Source of the DNA: CAZSDU01 sp964605775
Lineage (GTDB): Bacteria; Bacteroidota; Bacteroidia; Bacteroidales; FEN-979
NCBI GenBank assembly: GCA_964605775.1
Contig: CAZSDU010000013.1
Span: 10,064 to 74,063 of the forward strand
Length of the DNA: 64,000 nt
Reading direction: 5' to 3'
The notes under the pieces were generated by a model. It saw only the letters and a program-made list of their open reading frames with translations. It searched no databases and had not been told where the DNA came from. This document shows positions 61,012 to 64,000 of the stretch, in pieces. Both the position numbers and the translations under genes were made by a program. Position 1 is the first letter of the stretch; each line of letters starts with the position of its first letter.

Positions 61012-63924
61012 CTAATAACCGAAAATATCTTTCAACTCAAGGCTTTTCACACCACCATAGAGTTGAAGTGTATTTACATCCAGTTCTTTCTTCTTCCCCA
61101 GAACCATGATATTGAAATTTTTGTTTTTCACATACTTTTCCTGAAAGGATTTCAGATCAGCAAAAGTGAGGGAAGGAACTTTTTCAAAAACATCCCTGCG
61201 GATATCAGTAGTCAACCCCAGGCGTTTTGCGCTAAGATAACTGAAAAGGATCTGGGCTTTGGTGATTCGTTCGGTACGGATCTTATTGATGATGGCTTCT
61301 TTGGCTGAGTTCATGGCCTTTTCGCTTTCAGGCATCTCATTGAATAATCCCATCATGGCTTTCATGGCTTCCGGTAGTTTGTCTATCTGGGTTCCTATAT
61401 AAGCCATCAGGAAAAAACTCTGATCCAGTCGCTGAGGCTGACGGTAAGCCGCATACGCGCTGTAAGCAAGACCCTTGGATTCACGTATCTCCTGAAAAAC
61501 AATAGAATTCATGCTTCCGCCAAAATATTCGTTGAATAAGCGGATCATGGGAACCAGCGATTGATCGAAATCCACCGATTTCGACAGCATCATGATCTCC
61601 ACCTGCTTCATGTCATAGTCAACCGTGTAAACCCTGGTGATATCTGTTGCCTGCTGCTCAAATTTGATATCCGGAGGCACAGGTTTCAGAACAGCAGGTA
61701 CCTGATGCTCCTTATTTAATATCTTTGACAGGGAAGCAAGGGTTTCAGGTCCGTAATAAAGAATTTTATGCTGATAGCCTTCCAGCCCATGAATCAGGTT
61801 GATCAAATCTTTTGCCTTAAGGGCATCGAGTTCAGCATCGGAAAGAATATTGGTATAGGGCGATTTGGGACCATATATCCCATAATTGGTCATTGCTGAA
61901 CGCAGGATGGTCTGCTTGGACAACTTATCGTCTGCCCTGCGCTTTTTTACATCAGCCACAAGGTTGACTAGTGCCTCCTCATTGGCCTGTGCATCGGCAA
62001 GCAAATTTTCAAACAAGGCTATCGCCTTAGTCATGCTTTCACTTAAGCCCTCTAAGGAAACCCAGAGTTCACGATCAGAACTGCTGATGTTGAAAGAACA
62101 TCCGAGTTTGTAAAATTCTTCCTGGATCTGCTTCGGACTGTATTTTGATGTGCCCAGATATTTCAGATAATCAAGTGTGATTCCATATGCACGGTTGTTG
62201 TTCTGCCCCATCTCAAAATGATAAATCAGAGAAAAGGTAGTGGTTTCCGTATTTTCCTTATACAGAACTTCTATACCATCCTTGATAACCGTTTTTTTAA
62301 TATCCTTGTCATAGTCAATAAAAACAGGTTCAATCATACTGCTTGACTCCGTCATGATCTTCTTCAAAAAAACGGATTCCTCATCACGGTTCATGGTCAC
62401 CGGGGTTATGCGGGGCTTAACGACTTTGGTCACTGTTTCGGGATTTCCGTTGTGTTTATAAACCAGGACATAATTTTCGCCGTAAACCCGTTTGGCGTAT
62501 TCCACGATATCCTTCTTGGTGATCTTGGAAAGACGCTCAATGTTTTTCACCACTTCCACCCTGGGAATTTCCTGGATAAACCCATTTAACATACTGAACA
62601 CCCTGCCGCTGTTTGTTTCCGATGCCCGGATCTCACTCAGCTTGATGTCGTTGATGATGGCCGGAATCAACCAATCGGGGAACTCGCCATTTTTCACCAG
62701 CTCGATCTGCTCTAAAATTAATTTGCTGACTTCTTCCAGTGACTGTCCTTCTTTGGCCTTACCATAAAACACATTCACCGAATAATCTTTCAGCACATAA
62801 GAAAAAGCGCCGGCTTCCAGAACTTTCTGTGCCTGGTTAAGGTTGAGGTCCATCAATCCGGCTGTACTGTTGCTCAATATCATATTGAAAACCTTTACCA
62901 GATCGGCATCCGAAGTGGCAGCGCCACCCATGCGGTAACCTATGGTCACCGATTCGGCATCCGGCCCTGTAACATTGATGATGACAGGAGAGGTTATCGG
63001 TTTTTCCACAGCCGGAACATATTCCTTCACAGGTTTTGCTTTTAACTGACCAAAGGTGGCATCAATTTCCCTGATCAACTCATCGGGGTTAAAATCACCC
63101 GACATCAGAATAGCCATATTGTTAGGAACATAACGGGCAGAAAAATATTCCTTCAGCGATTTCAGGGAAGGATTTTTCAGATGTTCCACGGTACCTATCG
63201 TGGTTTGGGTGCCATAGGTGTTGGTCGGAAATAAACCAGCAAACAAAGCTTCAAACACTTTGTCATCATCCGAATCGAGGCTCATGTTCTTCTCCTCGTA
63301 AACGGTTTCAAGTTCCGTATGGAAAATCCTGAATACCGGATCCTGGAATCGTTCTTTTTCAATTTCCAGCCATTGCTTCACCTTGTTGGAGGGAATGTCG
63401 TTAATGTAAACCGTTTCTTCAAAAGAGGTAAAGGCATTGGTACCCTTCGCACCGATCACACTTAGCAATTTATCGTATTCGTTGGCAATGGCAAAAGTGG
63501 CTGCAATACCTGAAAGACTGTCGATCGCGTGATAAATCTTCTTCCTCAGTAAAGTATCAGTGGTCTTTTTATATAACTCAAATTTATCTTCAATCTGATC
63601 AAGCAGGATTTTTTCACTGACGAAATCCCTGGTTCCGAATTCATCACTGCCTTTGAACATCATATGTTCAAGGTAATGCGATAAACCCGTGTTATCCGAA
63701 GGGTCATTCTTGCTCCCTGTCCTCACGGCAATGGCTGTCTGGATGCGTGGAGCATCTTTGTAAACGGTAAGGTAAACCTTCAGGCCGTTATTTAAGGTAT
63801 AAACCCTGACTTTTATTGGGTCGCCCGGTACGGTATCATATCTGTAAGCCTTTTGTGCCTGAAGATTGATGCTGAACAGCAGTAAAAATGATAATACTGC
63901 AAATTGTGAAATCGCTTTTTTCAT
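61012..63924 (-). CDS. M16 family zinc metalloprotease (insulinase-like), secreted
   Basis: This 970-residue protease has a signal peptide (~1-23) and two M16 halves. The active N-terminal half carries the inverted zinc motif HXXEH (His83, Glu86, His87 in LSHYLEHMMFKG). The C-terminal half has no such motif but keeps the M16 core (FNEYFGGSMNSIVFQEIRESKGLAYSAYA), as in pitrilysin and other fused M16 proteins. It is likely periplasmic and degrades peptides. No T9SS sorting domain, unlike the other secreted proteases in the window. Confidence 0.94.
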   Translation of the reverse strand: MKKAISQFAVLSFLLLFSINLQAQKAYRYDTVPGDPIKVRVYTLNNGLKVYLTVYKDAPRIQTAIAVRTGSKNDPSDNTGLSHYLEHMMFKGSDEFGTRDFVSEKILLDQIEDKFELYKKTTDTLLRKKIYHAIDSLSGIAATFAIANEYDKLLSVIGAKGTNAFTSFEETVYINDIPSNKVKQWLEIEKERFQDPVFRIFHTELETVYEEKNMSLDSDDDKVFEALFAGLFPTNTYGTQTTIGTVEHLKNPSLKSLKEYFSARYVPNNMAILMSGDFNPDELIREIDATFGQLKAKPVKEYVPAVEKPITSPVIINVTGPDAESVTIGYRMGGAATSDADLVKVFNMILSNSTAGLMDLNLNQAQKVLEAGAFSYVLKDYSVNVFYGKAKEGQSLEEVSKLILEQIELVKNGEFPDWLIPAIINDIKLSEIRASETNSGRVFSMLNGFIQEIPRVEVVKNIERLSKITKKDIVEYAKRVYGENYVLVYKHNGNPETVTKVVKPRITPVTMNRDEESVFLKKIMTESSSMIEPVFIDYDKDIKKTVIKDGIEVLYKENTETTTFSLIYHFEMGQNNNRAYGITLDYLKYLGTSKYSPKQIQEEFYKLGCSFNISSSDRELWVSLEGLSESMTKAIALFENLLADAQANEEALVNLVADVKKRRADDKLSKQTILRSAMTNYGIYGPKSPYTNILSDAELDALKAKDLINLIHGLEGYQHKILYYGPETLASLSKILNKEHQVPAVLKPVPPDIKFEQQATDITRVYTVDYDMKQVEIMMLSKSVDFDQSLVPMIRLFNEYFGGSMNSIVFQEIRESKGLAYSAYAAYRQPQRLDQSFFLMAYIGTQIDKLPEAMKAMMGLFNEMPESEKAMNSAKEAIINKIRTERITKAQILFSYLSAKRLGLTTDIRRDVFEKVPSLTFADLKSFQEKYVKNKNFNIMVLGKKKELDVNTLQLYGGVKSLELKDIFGY

Positions 63925-63982
63925 AAAGACTTTTGTTTGAAGTTGATCGTGAAGAATAAAGAATTGCGGTGAATTTACCCTG

Positions 63983-63990
63983 CAAATATA
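63983..63990 (-). promoter_or_regulatory. -7 box TATATTTG for the M16 gene
   Basis: On the minus strand TATATTTG matches TAnnTTTG, 58 bases before the ATG at 63924. The -33 position would lie beyond the window end. Confidence 0.5.
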
Positions 63991-64000
63991 ATGAAATTAG

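Noticed and set aside
1..64000. tRNA, rRNA or riboswitch
   Set aside because: No cloverleaf T-loop pattern, rRNA segment or known riboswitch core was recognised by eye; a covariance-model search would be needed to exclude small RNAs.

Overview
The window looks like a chromosomal segment of a member of the phylum Bacteroidota, probably class Bacteroidia. The evidence is: at least eight secreted proteins ending in type IX secretion system (T9SS) sorting domains; the T9SS regulator PorX; an LpxC-FabZ fusion followed by LpxA; a FeoA-FeoB fusion; and many matches to the Bacteroidota -7 promoter box TAnnTTTG just upstream of genes. Menaquinone genes of the futalosine route (mqnE, mqnB, mqnD) and the lack of sugar-degradation loci make it unlike a typical gut Bacteroides. 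No rRNA, tRNA, CRISPR array, prophage or complete insertion sequence was seen. No stretch longer than about 240 bases is without a gene.

Layout. 1-3.4 kb: 5' part of hutI, a C10 cysteine protease, and a standalone IS1595-type zinc-ribbon protein. 3.5-8.5 kb: two overlapping thioredoxin genes, a WbqC-like gene, feoAB with a small Cys-rich partner, and an NlpC/P60 peptidase. 8.5-17.1 kb (minus strand): a tightly packed run of a small secreted protein, a type A and a type B T9SS cargo protein, tex, an outer-membrane barrel and a methyltransferase. 17.2-23.7 kb (minus): porX-tsaE-ald-aroB-aroA, then a LutA-like gene. 23.8-29 kb (plus): an HD phosphohydrolase, then lpxD-lpxC/fabZ-lpxA and an ABC ATPase. 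29-36 kb (minus): a C10 protease, a lysyl-endopeptidase-like protease and mqnE in one overlapping run, preceded by an MFS transporter. 36-39 kb: mqnB and a mqnD-decarboxylase fusion. 39-58 kb: three very large T9SS cargo proteins sharing a C-terminal cassette, interrupted by hldD and followed by a metallopeptidase/propeller/barrel protein. 58-64 kb: xth, a ClC channel with CBS domains, and an M16 protease.

How the genes work together. Much of the window serves the cell envelope: lipid A and heptose synthesis (lpxD, lpxC-fabZ, lpxA, hldD), T9SS regulation (porX), and its cargo (adhesin-like giants and proteases). The rest is housekeeping: menaquinone, chorismate, ferrous iron, tRNA modification, DNA repair.

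The most unusual signal is a set of short repeats: GC-rich hairpins, 7-nt tandem units such as GTAAATC, and GATGCAGGATACA-type units. They occur between genes and also inside genes while keeping the reading frame. Apparent in-frame insertions are present in hutI, in the decarboxylase half of the mqnD fusion (two) and in hldD. The mqnB stop codon and the mqnD start codon lie in repeat-like sequence. This suggests repeats that spread in this genome and are tolerated inside conserved enzymes, and possibly helped to fuse genes.
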